DNA of 64,000 nucleotides from Clostridium sp. OF03-18AA (GTDB lineage Bacteria; Bacillota; Clostridia; Lachnospirales; Lachnospiraceae), in contig NZ_QUEP01000001.1 in NCBI RefSeq assembly GCF_003478035.1, positions 1 to 64,000 of the forward strand, in the 5' to 3' direction. Numbering within the stretch: position 1 is the first letter of the stretch; each line of letters starts with the position of its first letter. The notes under the pieces were generated by a model. It was not told the DNA's origin. It searched no databases and saw nothing but the letters and a program-made list of their open reading frames with translations. A program made the translations under genes and the position numbers. Positions 24,682-35,127 of the stretch are shown one piece after another.

Positions 24682-26346
24682 ATGAAAATGAACGGAGCGC
24701 GGATCCTGGTGGAAGAGCTGATCCATCAGGGCGTGAGAGTGGTCTTCGGATATCCGGGGGGCGCAGTGCTTGATATCTATAACGAACTCTATCTTGCGTC
24801 TGACCGTATCGGACATGTCTTAGCGGCCCATGAGCAGGGAGCTGCCCATGCCGCTGACGGATATGCGAGAGCAAGCGGAAAGACCGGCGTGGTCCTGGCG
24901 ACAAGCGGTCCCGGTGCTACAAATCTGGTGACAGGGATCGCGAATGCCTACCTCGATTCCGTACCGATGGTCGCGATCACAGGAAACGTCGCGGTAAACA
25001 GTCTCGGAAAGGATTCTTTCCAGGAGGTGGATATCGTCGGGATCACACAGCCGGTAGTAAAACACAACTTCATGGTCCGGGACATTAAGGATCTTCAGAA
25101 GACGATTATTGAAGCCTTCGAGATCGCGAATTCCGGACGTAAGGGACCGGTTCTCATTGATATTCCGAAGAACGTCCAGTCTGCGGAATACGAGTATGTG
25201 GAGGACTTAAAAGTCCCAAGTGTTGTAAAGAAGCCGAGAAAGTCCGAGTGCGGAGACATTGGTGAAGTTGTTGAGATGATCAAAAAGGCGAAAAAGCCGT
25301 TTATCTACGCAGGCGGCGGTGTCGTGGCAGCAGGAGCCCAGAAAGAAGTCCTGGAGCTCTCAAAACGGGTCGACGCGGCGATCGGTCTTTCGATGATGGG
25401 AATCACCTCCGTTCCGGCCTCCTATCCGCTGAATCTTGGAATGTGCGGCATGCACGGAAAATATCCGTCCATCAAGGCCCAGTCCGAATGTGATCTGCTT
25501 CTGGCAGTTGGTGTTAGATTCTCCGACCGCGCGACAGGTGACTTAAACGAGTACACAAAGAAATGTATGACGGTCCATATCGATATCGACCGCGCGGAGA
25601 TCGGAAAGAACGTCAGCCCTGATGTGAGCCTCTGGGGCGATGTGAAGGAGATCCTTACGAAGATTCTGGAAGCGCTCCCGGAAGAACGGCATCCGGAGTG
25701 GGTGAGTGAGCTTGAGGGCTATAAGAACGAGATGATCCTCCCGGCACCGAAACCTTACGGACCGGAAGCCATCATCGAGGAAGTTCACAGACATTGTACC
25801 GAGGACACAGTGGTCGCTACCGACGTCGGACAGCACCAGATGTGGACCATGCAGTTCTACCCGTTTGAAAAGCCGCATACGCTTCTCACTTCCGGCGGTC
25901 TCGGAACCATGGGATACGGTCTCGGTGCAGCCATCGGCGGATGCATCGCAGCGAGAGGCAGAAGAACCGTTCTCTTCACCGGAGACGGAAGCTTCGGAAT
26001 GAACTTAAACGAGATGGCAACGGCGGTAAGCCAGGAGCTTCCGATCACCATCGTCCTCTTTGACAACGATGTTCTCGGAATGGTAAGACAGTGGCAGACA
26101 ATTTTCTACGACTGTCACTATTCCCAGACGATCCTGGACAGAAAGACGGACTTCCCGGCTCTGGCGAAAGCCTTCGGTGCTGACGGATACGCGGTCTACA
26201 CGATGGAGGATCTAAAGAAAGCCCTTGATGTAGCTGACAAATCCCAGGGACCGGTTCTGATCGATTGTCACATTGATATGGATGAGAAAGTCCTGCCGAT
26301 GATTCCGCCGGGACGATCTATTAAAGACATGATTGTGGAAGGATAA
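24682..26346 (+). CDS. ilvB: Acetolactate synthase large subunit (attenuated operon)
   Basis: A 554-residue ThDP enzyme that condenses pyruvate to acetolactate or 2-aceto-2-hydroxybutyrate, the first common step to Val, Leu and Ile. It has GYPGGAVLDIYNEL, the catalytic glutamate region HEQGAAHAADGYARASGK, the FAD-site stretch and the ThDP motif GDGSFGMNLNEMATA...DNDVLGMV. The ATG at 24682 is chosen because a GAGGGGA site lies upstream and the usual N-terminus follows; an earlier TTG would run through the palindromes. First structural gene of ilvBNCD. Confidence 0.95.
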   Translation: MKMNGARILVEELIHQGVRVVFGYPGGAVLDIYNELYLASDRIGHVLAAHEQGAAHAADGYARASGKTGVVLATSGPGATNLVTGIANAYLDSVPMVAITGNVAVNSLGKDSFQEVDIVGITQPVVKHNFMVRDIKDLQKTIIEAFEIANSGRKGPVLIDIPKNVQSAEYEYVEDLKVPSVVKKPRKSECGDIGEVVEMIKKAKKPFIYAGGGVVAAGAQKEVLELSKRVDAAIGLSMMGITSVPASYPLNLGMCGMHGKYPSIKAQSECDLLLAVGVRFSDRATGDLNEYTKKCMTVHIDIDRAEIGKNVSPDVSLWGDVKEILTKILEALPEERHPEWVSELEGYKNEMILPAPKPYGPEAIIEEVHRHCTEDTVVATDVGQHQMWTMQFYPFEKPHTLLTSGGLGTMGYGLGAAIGGCIAARGRRTVLFTGDGSFGMNLNEMATAVSQELPITIVLFDNDVLGMVRQWQTIFYDCHYSQTILDRKTDFPALAKAFGADGYAVYTMEDLKKALDVADKSQGPVLIDCHIDMDEKVLPMIPPGRSIKDMIVEG

Positions 26347-26353
26347 GGTGACC

Positions 26354-27918
<1,565 letters not shown>

Positions 27919-28133
27919 TCGCGTAGGAAAATGAGCAGTGCAAAGGCGGCGGGGAAAGATTCACGTTGTGCTTGCACATAAGTGAATCTTTGCCGACGGC
28001 TTTATAGGGCGAATGCCCGCGCACGAACGGACGCAAGTCCGTGAGTGTGCCACTGCGGGGCAGCGAAACCCTAAAAAAATTCTTCAGGGCCAGGCATCAC
28101 CGCCTGGCTCTGGATTTCATAAGGAGAAAAACA
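27919..28133 (+). other. Structured ilvC-ilvD spacer
   Basis: A 215-base spacer rich in hairpins: AAAGATTCAC/GTGAATCTTT (27955-27991), GGGC/GCCC (28007-28017), CGGAC/GTCCG and GCCAGGC/GCCTGGC. There is no T run, so it is not an obvious terminator. It may tune mRNA stability between ilvC and ilvD. The ATAGGGC-GCCCG piece recurs after ilvD at 29792-29807. Confidence 0.5.
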
Positions 28134-29780
28134 ATGAATTCAGATAAAGTAAAAGCAGGCGTAGAACATGCGCCGCACCGTTCCCTTTTAAAGGCAGACG
28201 GATACAACGATGAGCAGATGCGCCGCCCGTTCGTCGGCGTCGTAAACTCTTTCAACGAGATCGCTCCGGGTCATATGCACTTACAGAACATCGCACGTGC
28301 CGTAAAGGACGGTGTTCTCGCTGCAGGCGGAACCCCGATGGAGTTCGATACGATCGGTGTCTGTGATGGTATCGCCATGGGACATGACGGAATGCATTTC
28401 TCTTTAAGCTCCCGTGAGCTGATCGCTGATACCATCGAATGTATGGTAAAGGCACACTGCTTTGATGCTCTCGTATTTATCCCGAACTGTGATAAGATCG
28501 TTCCGGGTATGTTAATGGCAGCAATGCGTCTGAACCTTCCGTGTATCTTCGTGTCCGGCGGTCCGATGCTCTCCATCAACCAGAGAGACTTAAATACTGT
28601 ATTTGAGGCTGTCGGCGCAAGAAAAGCAAACCTGATCAACGATGAGGAACTCGCTGAGATCGAGGGAAGCTCCTGCCCGGGCTGCGGTTCCTGTTCCGGT
28701 ATGTTCACTGCAAACTCCATGAACTGCCTGACAGAGGTTCTTGGTCTCGGTCTTCCGGGAAATGGTACGATCCCGGCTGTATACGCAGAGCGTATCCGCC
28801 TTGCAAAGACAGCTGGTATGCAGGTTATGAAGCTGCTTGCCGATGATATCCGTCCGCGTGATATCGTAACACCGGCAGCATTCGAGAACGCGCTGACAAC
28901 CGATATGGCTCTCGGCTGCTCCACAAACTCCGCACTTCATCTTCTTGCGATCGCTCACGAGGCTGATATCGCTCTTGACCTTCATATGATCAACGACATC
29001 AGTGAGCATACTCCGAACCTGTGCCATCTTGCACCGGCCGGACATCACCACATGCAGGATCTGATGGAAGCAGGCGGAATCTCCGCAGTATTAAAAGAGC
29101 TTCTCGATGCAGGAATGATCCAGGGACAGTGCAAGACTGTAACAGGAAAGACGGTTGCTGAGAACGTTGCACATGCAGTAAACCGCAATCCGGAAGTTAT
29201 CCGTCCGATCGACAATCCGTACACAAAGACAGGCGGACTTGCCGTTCTTTTCGGAAACCTTGCTCCGAACGGTGCGATCGTAAAACGTTCCGCTGTAAAA
29301 CCGGAGATGTTAGTCAACACCGGTACTGCAAAGTGCTTTGACTCCGAGGAAGAGGCGATCGCTGCGATCTACGCAGGAAAGATCGTTCCGGGCGACATCG
29401 TTGTCATCCGTTACGAGGGACCGGCAGGCGGCCCGGGAATGAGAGAGATGCTCTCCCCGACATCCGCGATCGTTGGCATGAAACTCGATACGACCGTTGC
29501 TCTCCTGACAGATGGCCGTTTCTCCGGCGCATCCTGTGGTGCAGCAATCGGACATATCTCTCCGGAGGCAGCTGCAGGCGGCCCGATCGCTTACATCAAG
29601 GACGGCGACAAGATCGCGATCGACATCCCAAACTACAGCTTAAAGCTTCTCGTTTCTGATGAAGAGATGGAAGAGAGAAAGAAGACCATGAAGATCCGTG
29701 AGCCGAAGAAGCTGACCGGATACTTAAAACGCTACGCAAAGAACGTATCCTCCGCAGATAAAGGTGCGATCGTAGAGTAG
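28134..29780 (+). CDS. ilvD: Dihydroxy-acid dehydratase
   Basis: A 548-residue iron-sulfur enzyme making 2-keto-isovalerate or 2-keto-3-methylvalerate. Cluster cysteines are visible in [24 protein letters not shown] and [22 protein letters not shown], with [20 protein letters not shown] near the end. The ATG at 28134 follows AAGGAG; an upstream in-frame GTG or TTG region has none. Last biosynthetic gene of the cluster. Confidence 0.96.
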   Translation: MNSDKVKAGVEHAPHRSLLKADGYNDEQMRRPFVGVVNSFNEIAPGHMHLQNIARAVKDGVLAAGGTPMEFDTIGVCDGIAMGHDGMHFSLSSRELIADTIECMVKAHCFDALVFIPNCDKIVPGMLMAAMRLNLPCIFVSGGPMLSINQRDLNTVFEAVGARKANLINDEELAEIEGSSCPGCGSCSGMFTANSMNCLTEVLGLGLPGNGTIPAVYAERIRLAKTAGMQVMKLLADDIRPRDIVTPAAFENALTTDMALGCSTNSALHLLAIAHEADIALDLHMINDISEHTPNLCHLAPAGHHHMQDLMEAGGISAVLKELLDAGMIQGQCKTVTGKTVAENVAHAVNRNPEVIRPIDNPYTKTGGLAVLFGNLAPNGAIVKRSAVKPEMLVNTGTAKCFDSEEEAIAAIYAGKIVPGDIVVIRYEGPAGGPGMREMLSPTSAIVGMKLDTTVALLTDGRFSGASCGAAIGHISPEAAAGGPIAYIKDGDKIAIDIPNYSLKLLVSDEEMEERKKTMKIREPKKLTGYLKRYAKNVSSADKGAIVE

Positions 29781-29865
29781 GCGAAGGATTCATAGGGCGG
29801 ACGCCCGAAGCTTCCTGACCGCGAAAGCAGACAAGAAGATGTACATCGAAATTGAAGAAAATGAA

Positions 29866-29902
29866 AAAGGGCGGCGGGCTTGTTGAGAAGCTGCGCCGTC
29901 CT
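29866..29902 (+). terminator. Hairpin after ilvD
   Basis: AAGGGCGGCG pairs with CGCCGTCCTT in the 144-base gap between ilvD and the DUF815 gene. Its T run is short (TTTG), so it is either a weak terminator or allows read-through into the ATPase gene. Confidence 0.55.
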
Positions 29903-29924
29903 TTGCATCAAGAGAGGAAACCAT

Positions 29925-31238
29925 ATGAATGAGATCGTATCAAACCTGCTCGTATACGGCAGCCTGCCGGAAGACTCGATCCTCTGGCAGCTTGCGGATA
30001 TCTGCGAAAAATTAAAAAATCAGACAGAGTCCAAAGACGCACTGCGTGGACGCGTATTCCATCAGGTGAAAAATCTTCTGACGGTTGCAACAGACTATGC
30101 ATTTGATAAAAATTTATGGCATAATTACCTGACCTTCCTGCTGATCACGAACGAGAATCCGTTCAGCCTCGTCTGTGAAAAGATGGGGGCTCAGGACGGA
30201 ACGGTCAACAACTTTGTGACTCATGACTTTGAGATGTTTAAAAAGCTGTTCGACTATGATTTCTCCTGGATGGAAAAAGAACTTTCCATCGACTGCTTCA
30301 CCCAGCTGACTCACTATAAGGCGATCCGCAAAAAAGAGCTGATGTACAATAAAAATGTCAGCGAAAAGGTGAGAAATTTAAGTGAACAGCTTGAGACGGC
30401 TGAGTCCGGAGCTGATTTCTTCAAATATGTGACGGAATTCTACAAGGACTTCGGTGTCGGCATGTTCGGTCTCAACAAGGCGTTCCGCATTGCTGAGAAT
30501 GGAGACGGCTCCGTCCGCTTCCTCCCGATCAACAACATGGATGCCGTGATGCTGGACGACCTCATCGGATATGAGCTTCAGAAGAAGAAACTTGTGGAGA
30601 ATACCCAGGCGTTCTGCGACGGAAAAGCGGCGAACAACGTCCTGTTGTTCGGCGACAGCGGTACCGGTAAATCCACGAGCATCAAGGCGATCGTCAACCA
30701 GTTCTATCCGCAGGGCCTGCGCATGATCGAGATCTACAAGCACCAGTTTAAGGATCTCTCGACGATCATCGCCCAGATCAAGAACCGCAATTACAAGTTC
30801 ATCATCTACATGGATGATCTTTCTTTCGAAGAATTTGAGATCGAGTACAAGTTCTTAAAGGCCGTTATCGAAGGCGGCGTTGAGACGAAGCCGGACAATG
30901 TCCTGATCTATGCGACATCAAACCGTCGTCATCTGATCAAGGAGACATGGAAGGACAGAGAGGATATGGAGCACAGCGAAGATCTGCACCGTTCCGACAC
31001 TATGGAAGAAAAACTCTCCCTGGTCAACCGTTTTGGACTTTCCATCTACTATGCGAAGCCGAACAAGGAAGGCTTCAACGAGATGGCGATCGCACTTGCG
31101 AGACGTGCAGGCATCACTCCGGATATCATGACGGACGAGGAGATCTGCTACGAGGCGAACCGCTTCGAGATGCGCGGCGGCGGACTTTCCGGCCGTACTG
31201 CCCAGCAGTTTGCGAATTACCTGCTCACGATCAAATAA
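29925..31238 (+). CDS. DUF815 AAA-type ATPase
   Basis: A 437-residue protein with an N-terminal helical region and a C-terminal P-loop ATPase of the DUF815 family. Walker A is LLFGDSGTGKSTS, Walker B is FIIYMDDLSFEEF, a sensor is IYATSNRRHL, and the end is GGGLSGRTAQQFANYL. AAA proteins of this type probably act as chaperones or MoxR-like remodellers; no pathway role is established. The ATG at 29925 follows GAGAGG. It may be read from the ilv operon across a weak hairpin, but no functional link to branched-chain synthesis is evident. Confidence 0.85.
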   Translation: MNEIVSNLLVYGSLPEDSILWQLADICEKLKNQTESKDALRGRVFHQVKNLLTVATDYAFDKNLWHNYLTFLLITNENPFSLVCEKMGAQDGTVNNFVTHDFEMFKKLFDYDFSWMEKELSIDCFTQLTHYKAIRKKELMYNKNVSEKVRNLSEQLETAESGADFFKYVTEFYKDFGVGMFGLNKAFRIAENGDGSVRFLPINNMDAVMLDDLIGYELQKKKLVENTQAFCDGKAANNVLLFGDSGTGKSTSIKAIVNQFYPQGLRMIEIYKHQFKDLSTIIAQIKNRNYKFIIYMDDLSFEEFEIEYKFLKAVIEGGVETKPDNVLIYATSNRRHLIKETWKDREDMEHSEDLHRSDTMEEKLSLVNRFGLSIYYAKPNKEGFNEMAIALARRAGITPDIMTDEEICYEANRFEMRGGGLSGRTAQQFANYLLTIK

Positions 31239-31257
31239 GAATACTTACAGAGTACGA

Positions 31258-31292
31258 AGCCCTGGTATGGAGACATGCCGGGGCCTTTTTTG
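31258..31292 (+). terminator. Terminator of the DUF815 gene
   Basis: GCCCTGGTATG pairs with CATGCCGGGGC, followed by TTTTTTG. Family B repeat copy 3 begins at the T run. Confidence 0.85.
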
Positions 31293-31430
31293 TTTAACAG
31301 GAAATTCCGAAGGAACTTCCTGTTAAACAAAAAAGGCGCTACGTGCCTAAGATGCACACTCGCGCGAAGATGAAGATTGTCGCAAGCGACCGCGCTCGGC
31401 GCGAGAATGTGCCGAGGCACATTCTTTTGT
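31282..31430 (+). repeat. Dispersed repeat family B, copy 3 (full length)
   Basis: A B1 palindrome (CCTTTTTTGTTTAACAGG with its mirrored arm ending GTTAAACAAAAAAGG) is followed by the B2 block with CTCGCGC/GCGCGAG, GTCGC-AA-GCGAC and GAATGTGCC-GA-GGCACATTC hairpins. It is about 150 bp long and matches copy 4 at 63516-63663 over its whole length. Confidence 0.8.
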
Positions 31431-31560
31431 ATAACTGTTTCGACTCAAAAATTCGCTAAGATCCGCTAAGAGAATGCTGAAAAATATTTAGATATTTACA
31501 AAATAATAGAATATAGTCAGAAAATGACGAGCAAAAACCCGAAATCACACCTGTTTAACC

Positions 31561-31590
31561 TTGAATTCGACAGAAAGAAAATCGTATAAT
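31561..31590 (+). promoter_or_regulatory. spo0A promoter with 0A box
   Basis: TTGAAT (31561-31566), an 18-base spacer and TATAAT (31585-31590). The spacer begins with TTCGACA (31566-31572), the exact complement of the Spo0A box TGTCGAA, so Spo0A could regulate its own gene here. Confidence 0.65.
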
Positions 31591-31699
31591 TTCTACATTC
31601 TTACCGGAGAAGATCAAAACGTGAAAGATCGCGGCGGCTATCCGAAAGGATCAGGGGAAATGAAAGAAAAAGAACGCAGAGTGTAACAGGAGGAACATT

Positions 31700-32509
31700 A
31701 TGGCAGAATTATCAATTGCGATCGCGGATGACAACAGACAGACTTTGAATTTACTTGGCGAGATCCTGGAGAAAGAGGACGGGATCCATGTGGTTGGAAA
31801 AGCAGATAATGGCGAGGACGCATACAATATGATCGTCCGAACAAATCCGGACATTGTCCTCATGGATGTGATCATGCCGAGACTTGACGGAATTTCTGTC
31901 ATGGAAAAGATAAAGAATAACACACAGATGAAGAACCACCCTTCGTTTATCATGGTGACGGCGGCCAGCAGTCAGGATGTGACAGAGGATGCGTTCCGCC
32001 TCGGAGCGAATTATTATATCATGAAACCGTTCAACCGCGACGTGATCCTGGACAAGATCCGCAGAGTCTGCCGCGGACGGGCGAAAGCGGCGGGCAATGT
32101 ACATACGGAAATGAAACGGGTACAGCCTTATCTCGACAAGGAGAACTACATGGAACAGAATCTGGAGACGGATGTGACCCAGATGCTGCATGAGATCGGG
32201 ATCCCGGCACATATTAAGGGATATCAGTACCTGAGAGATGCTATCATCATGTCAGTCCGGGATACCGAGATGCTGTCATCGGTCACGAAGATCTTATATC
32301 CGACGATCGCGAAGACCCATAAAACGACGCCGAGCCGCGTGGAGCGCGCCATCCGCCATGCGATCGAAGTGGCCTGGGGAAGAGGAGAGCTCGACACACT
32401 GAACAGCCTCTTCGGATATACGGTAAACGGCGGCAAAGGCAAACCGACAAATTCAGAATTTATTGCATTGATTGCAGACAAAATCCGACTGGATTATAAA
32501 CGAATCTGA
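31700..32509 (+). CDS. spo0A: Sporulation master regulator Spo0A
   Basis: A 269-residue response regulator. The receiver domain has the acidic pocket (IADDN), the phospho-acceptor aspartate in [10 protein letters not shown] and the lysine in IMKPFNR. The C-terminal Spo0A effector domain shows the diagnostic [22 protein letters not shown] and [20 protein letters not shown]. It binds 0A boxes after phosphorylation and starts sporulation. AGGAGGA precedes the ATG. It is transcribed alone. This gene marks the organism as descended from an endospore former. Confidence 0.97.
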   Translation: MAELSIAIADDNRQTLNLLGEILEKEDGIHVVGKADNGEDAYNMIVRTNPDIVLMDVIMPRLDGISVMEKIKNNTQMKNHPSFIMVTAASSQDVTEDAFRLGANYYIMKPFNRDVILDKIRRVCRGRAKAAGNVHTEMKRVQPYLDKENYMEQNLETDVTQMLHEIGIPAHIKGYQYLRDAIIMSVRDTEMLSSVTKILYPTIAKTHKTTPSRVERAIRHAIEVAWGRGELDTLNSLFGYTVNGGKGKPTNSEFIALIADKIRLDYKRI

Positions 32510-32600
32510 AAAATCTGAAAAAACAAAAAAGACCCACTTTCTAATTTTACAGGGATGTGTTATACTGAATCTAATAGCGGGGCACAGAGCGCTGTTCACT

Positions 32601-32719
32601 GGCAGGGATCTTTTGAACGGAAGATCCCGTATGATGCAGTTCTGGCTGCGGATCCTGCCGACAGGGGATGGAAAGACCGACGGGATCACGTTACCGGGTC
32701 CATATCGGTGAACGGTAAC
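32601..32719 (+). promoter_or_regulatory. Structured 5' leader of glgA
   Basis: The 237-base gap before glgA can fold into a three-way junction: outer stem GGCAGG (32601-32606) with CCTGCC (32654-32659), inner hairpins GGATCTT/AAGATCC (32606-32627) and GCAG/CTGC (32636-32649), then a separate stem GTTACCG (32690-32696) with CGGTAAC (32713-32719) just before the ribosome binding site. I do not recognise a riboswitch class. A TATACT with an upstream TGTGT (near 32560) is a possible extended -10. Confidence 0.45.
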
Positions 32720-32746
32720 GCAAGAAAAGTGGAAGGATGGGTTATC

Positions 32747-34192
32747 ATGAAAAAAATATTGTTTGTCGCTTCCGAAGCTGTACCTTTTATCAAGACGGGC
32801 GGACTTGCCGATGTTGTGGGTTCCTTACCGAAATGTTTTGATAAAGAATATTTTGATGTTCGGGTCATGATCCCGAAATATCTCTGCATCAAAGATAAAT
32901 TTTTGAGCAACCTTACTTATGTAAATCATTTCTATATGGACTATCTGGGACAGAGCCGTTATGTCGGGATTCTTGAATATGTTTATGAGGGGATCACCTT
33001 CTATTTTATCGACAACGAGAGCTATTTCTGGGGAGATAAGCCGTATGGAGACTGGTATTACGATCTGGAAAAATTCTCATTCTTCTCCCAGGCGGCCTTA
33101 TCCGCACTCCCGGTAATCGGTTGGAGACCGGATGTGATCCACTGCCACGACTGGCAGACCGGACTGATCCCGGTATATCTGAAAGGCAGATTCGGCGAGG
33201 GCGAATTCTTCCGCGGGATCAAATCCGTTATGACGATCCACAACCTGAAATTCCAGGGCGTTTGGGATGTGAAGACGATTCAGAGATTTTCCGGTCTTCC
33301 GGACTATTTCTTTACTCCTGATAAGCTGGAAGCTTATAAAGACGGAAATATGTTAAAGGGCGGTCTCGTGTACGCGGATGCGATCACGACGGTCAGCAAT
33401 ACTTACGCGGAGGAGATCAAGACTCCGTTCTACGGGGAAGGACTGGACGGACTCATGCGCGCCCGCGCCAATGATCTCCGCGGTATCGTAAACGGAATCG
33501 ACTACGATGTATTCAACCCGGAGACGGACCCGGATATCGTTCAGAATTATAATGCGAAGAACTTCCGAAAAGAAAAAGTCAAAAATAAACGCGCACTCCA
33601 GGAAGAGCTCGGACTTGCCAGAGATGATAAGAAATTTATGATCGGTATCGTCTCGAGACTCACGAGCCAGAAAGGTCTTGACCTGATCCAGTGCGTTATG
33701 GACGAGATCTGTACAGACGATGTCCAGTTAGTGGTCCTCGGAACCGGCGATGAGAACTATGAAAATATGTTCCGCCATTATGACTGGAAGTATCACGACA
33801 GGGTATCGGCGCAGATCTATTATTCCGAGCCGCTGTCCCACAAGATCTATGCGGCCTGCGATGCCTTCCTGATGCCTTCCTTATTTGAACCGTGCGGACT
33901 GAGCCAGCTCATGGCGCTCCGGTACGGCACGGTGCCGATCGTCCGTGAGACCGGCGGCTTAAAGGATACGGTGTGGCCGTACAACGAGTTTGAGGGAACA
34001 GGAACGGGATTCTCCTTTGCAAACTACAATGCCCACGAAATGTTAAACATCATCCGCTACGCGAAACATATCTTCTACGATAAGAAGCGGGAGTGGAACA
34101 AGATCATTGACCGGGCTATGGCTGTAGATTTTTCATGGAATAGCTCCGCAAAGAAATATCAGGAATTATACGACTGGCTGATCGGATATTAA
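32747..34192 (+). CDS. glgA: Glycogen synthase (ADP-glucose, GT5)
   Basis: A 481-residue glycosyltransferase that extends alpha-1,4-glucan from ADP-glucose. It has the N-terminal KTGGLADVVGSLPK loop that binds ADP-glucose, the HCHDWQTGLIP segment, SRLTSQKGLDLI, and the C-terminal PSLFEPCGLSQLMALRYGTVPIVRETGGLKDTV. The ATG at 32747 follows GGAAGGA; upstream in-frame codons fall in the structured leader and are not coding. It stands alone, without other glg genes in the window. Confidence 0.95.
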   Translation: MKKILFVASEAVPFIKTGGLADVVGSLPKCFDKEYFDVRVMIPKYLCIKDKFLSNLTYVNHFYMDYLGQSRYVGILEYVYEGITFYFIDNESYFWGDKPYGDWYYDLEKFSFFSQAALSALPVIGWRPDVIHCHDWQTGLIPVYLKGRFGEGEFFRGIKSVMTIHNLKFQGVWDVKTIQRFSGLPDYFFTPDKLEAYKDGNMLKGGLVYADAITTVSNTYAEEIKTPFYGEGLDGLMRARANDLRGIVNGIDYDVFNPETDPDIVQNYNAKNFRKEKVKNKRALQEELGLARDDKKFMIGIVSRLTSQKGLDLIQCVMDEICTDDVQLVVLGTGDENYENMFRHYDWKYHDRVSAQIYYSEPLSHKIYAACDAFLMPSLFEPCGLSQLMALRYGTVPIVRETGGLKDTVWPYNEFEGTGTGFSFANYNAHEMLNIIRYAKHIFYDKKREWNKIIDRAMAVDFSWNSSAKKYQELYDWLIGY

Positions 34193-34206
34193 GTTGTTCA
34201 CACAAT

Positions 34207-34241
34207 CCATTCCCGCCCACGCATCCATGTGGGCGGGAATG
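34207..34241 (+). terminator. Hairpin after glgA
   Basis: ATTCCCGCCCA pairs with TGGGCGGGAAT shortly after the glgA stop. The following T run is poor (GTCGTTTA). Family A repeat copy 1 starts immediately after it. Confidence 0.6.
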
Positions 34242-34243
34242 TC

Positions 34244-34305
34244 GTTTACGCGAACAACGAGCCAGAGTCCGCGCTTGCGCGAGACCCTGGCGACTGTCGC
34301 GATAA
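34244..34305 (+). repeat. Dispersed repeat family A, copy 1
   Basis: About 60 bp with the core GAACAACGAGCCA, TCCGCGCTTGCGCGAGACC and CGACTGTCGCGATAA. It is highly similar to 38965-39026 and, inverted, to 52082-52135. Confidence 0.8.
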
Positions 34306-34382
34306 CAAGTGGAAACCCGCGAAGCGTGTTTTCACTTGTCTGAATAGCCGCCTGATAATGCTTTTACAGAAAAGAGGAAAAC

Positions 34383-34832
34383 ATGACGATATGGAATGAA
34401 CTTCTGGGAAACCAGGTGCTGATCAGTGCTGTGCTGGGGTGGACGGTCGCGCAGTTTTTAAAGACCGTGATCGATATGGTCCTGAACCGGTCTTTTAATC
34501 CTGAACGGATCTTCGGGTCAGGCGGAATGCCGAGCTCCCATTCGGCTACCGTCTGCGCGCTCACAACAGCTTCCGGAATGAAATACGGAGTCGGAAGTTT
34601 TGAGTTTGCCGTCAGCTTTGTCCTTGCGATGATCGTAATGTACGATGCGATGGGCGTGAGACGGGAGACGGGAAAACAGGCGAAGCTGCTGAATAGTGTA
34701 TTTTTTGAGAATATTCTGAATCTTGATGGAGTATTTCTTCAGGAAAAATTAAAGGAATATGTGGGACATACGCCGCTGCAGGTAGTTGCCGGGGCGATCC
34801 TGGGGATCCTGATCGCAGTGCTCATTGGTTAA
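34383..34832 (+). CDS. Divergent PAP2 family membrane protein (DUF212)
   Basis: A 149-residue integral membrane protein with helices near residues 12-30, 75-95 and 130-148. It carries GGMPSSHSATVCALT, which matches the phosphatase-like motif of the acid-phosphatase/vanadium-haloperoxidase-related DUF212 family (YuiD of Bacillus). It may act on a lipid phosphate, but this is unproven for the family. GAGGAAA precedes the ATG; it is transcribed alone after glgA. Confidence 0.85.
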   Translation: MTIWNELLGNQVLISAVLGWTVAQFLKTVIDMVLNRSFNPERIFGSGGMPSSHSATVCALTTASGMKYGVGSFEFAVSFVLAMIVMYDAMGVRRETGKQAKLLNSVFFENILNLDGVFLQEKLKEYVGHTPLQVVAGAILGILIAVLIG

Positions 34833-34926
34833 TTGTACTAAATTGAATATAAAATATACACAATTATGTCTAAAGAGTATTGCGAAAAAACACGAAAATA
34901 TGTGAAAAAATCACGAAAGATTTACA

Positions 34927-34963
34927 AAGGGATGTTGCAAATTTTGGCAACATCCCTTATAAT
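34927..34963 (+). promoter_or_regulatory. ppdK promoter with overlapping perfect palindrome
   Basis: TTGCAA (34935-34940), a 17-base spacer and TATAAT (34958-34963). A perfect 12-bp inverted repeat, AAGGGATGTTGC (34927-34938) with GCAACATCCCTT (34947-34958), covers the -35 and the spacer. With no T run after it, it looks more like an operator than a terminator. Confidence 0.65.
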
Positions 34964-35127
34964 ATGTACAGACCTTTTTTCCGACACTCAATTTTTTTGT
35001 GCGAAATCTCTAAAACCAGAGATCGTGTGATGGGGCACGGGGTTACCGCAAGGGGAGCAAAGAAATGAGGGCAGCCACAGACATCTTAAGTCTAAGCTAA
35101 ATCTAATTCTAGGAGGAATAACAACTT

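Noticed and set aside
34927..34958. Perfect hairpin taken as a terminator of the DUF212 gene
   Set aside because: No T run follows and the arms overlap a consensus promoter; operator function fits better.
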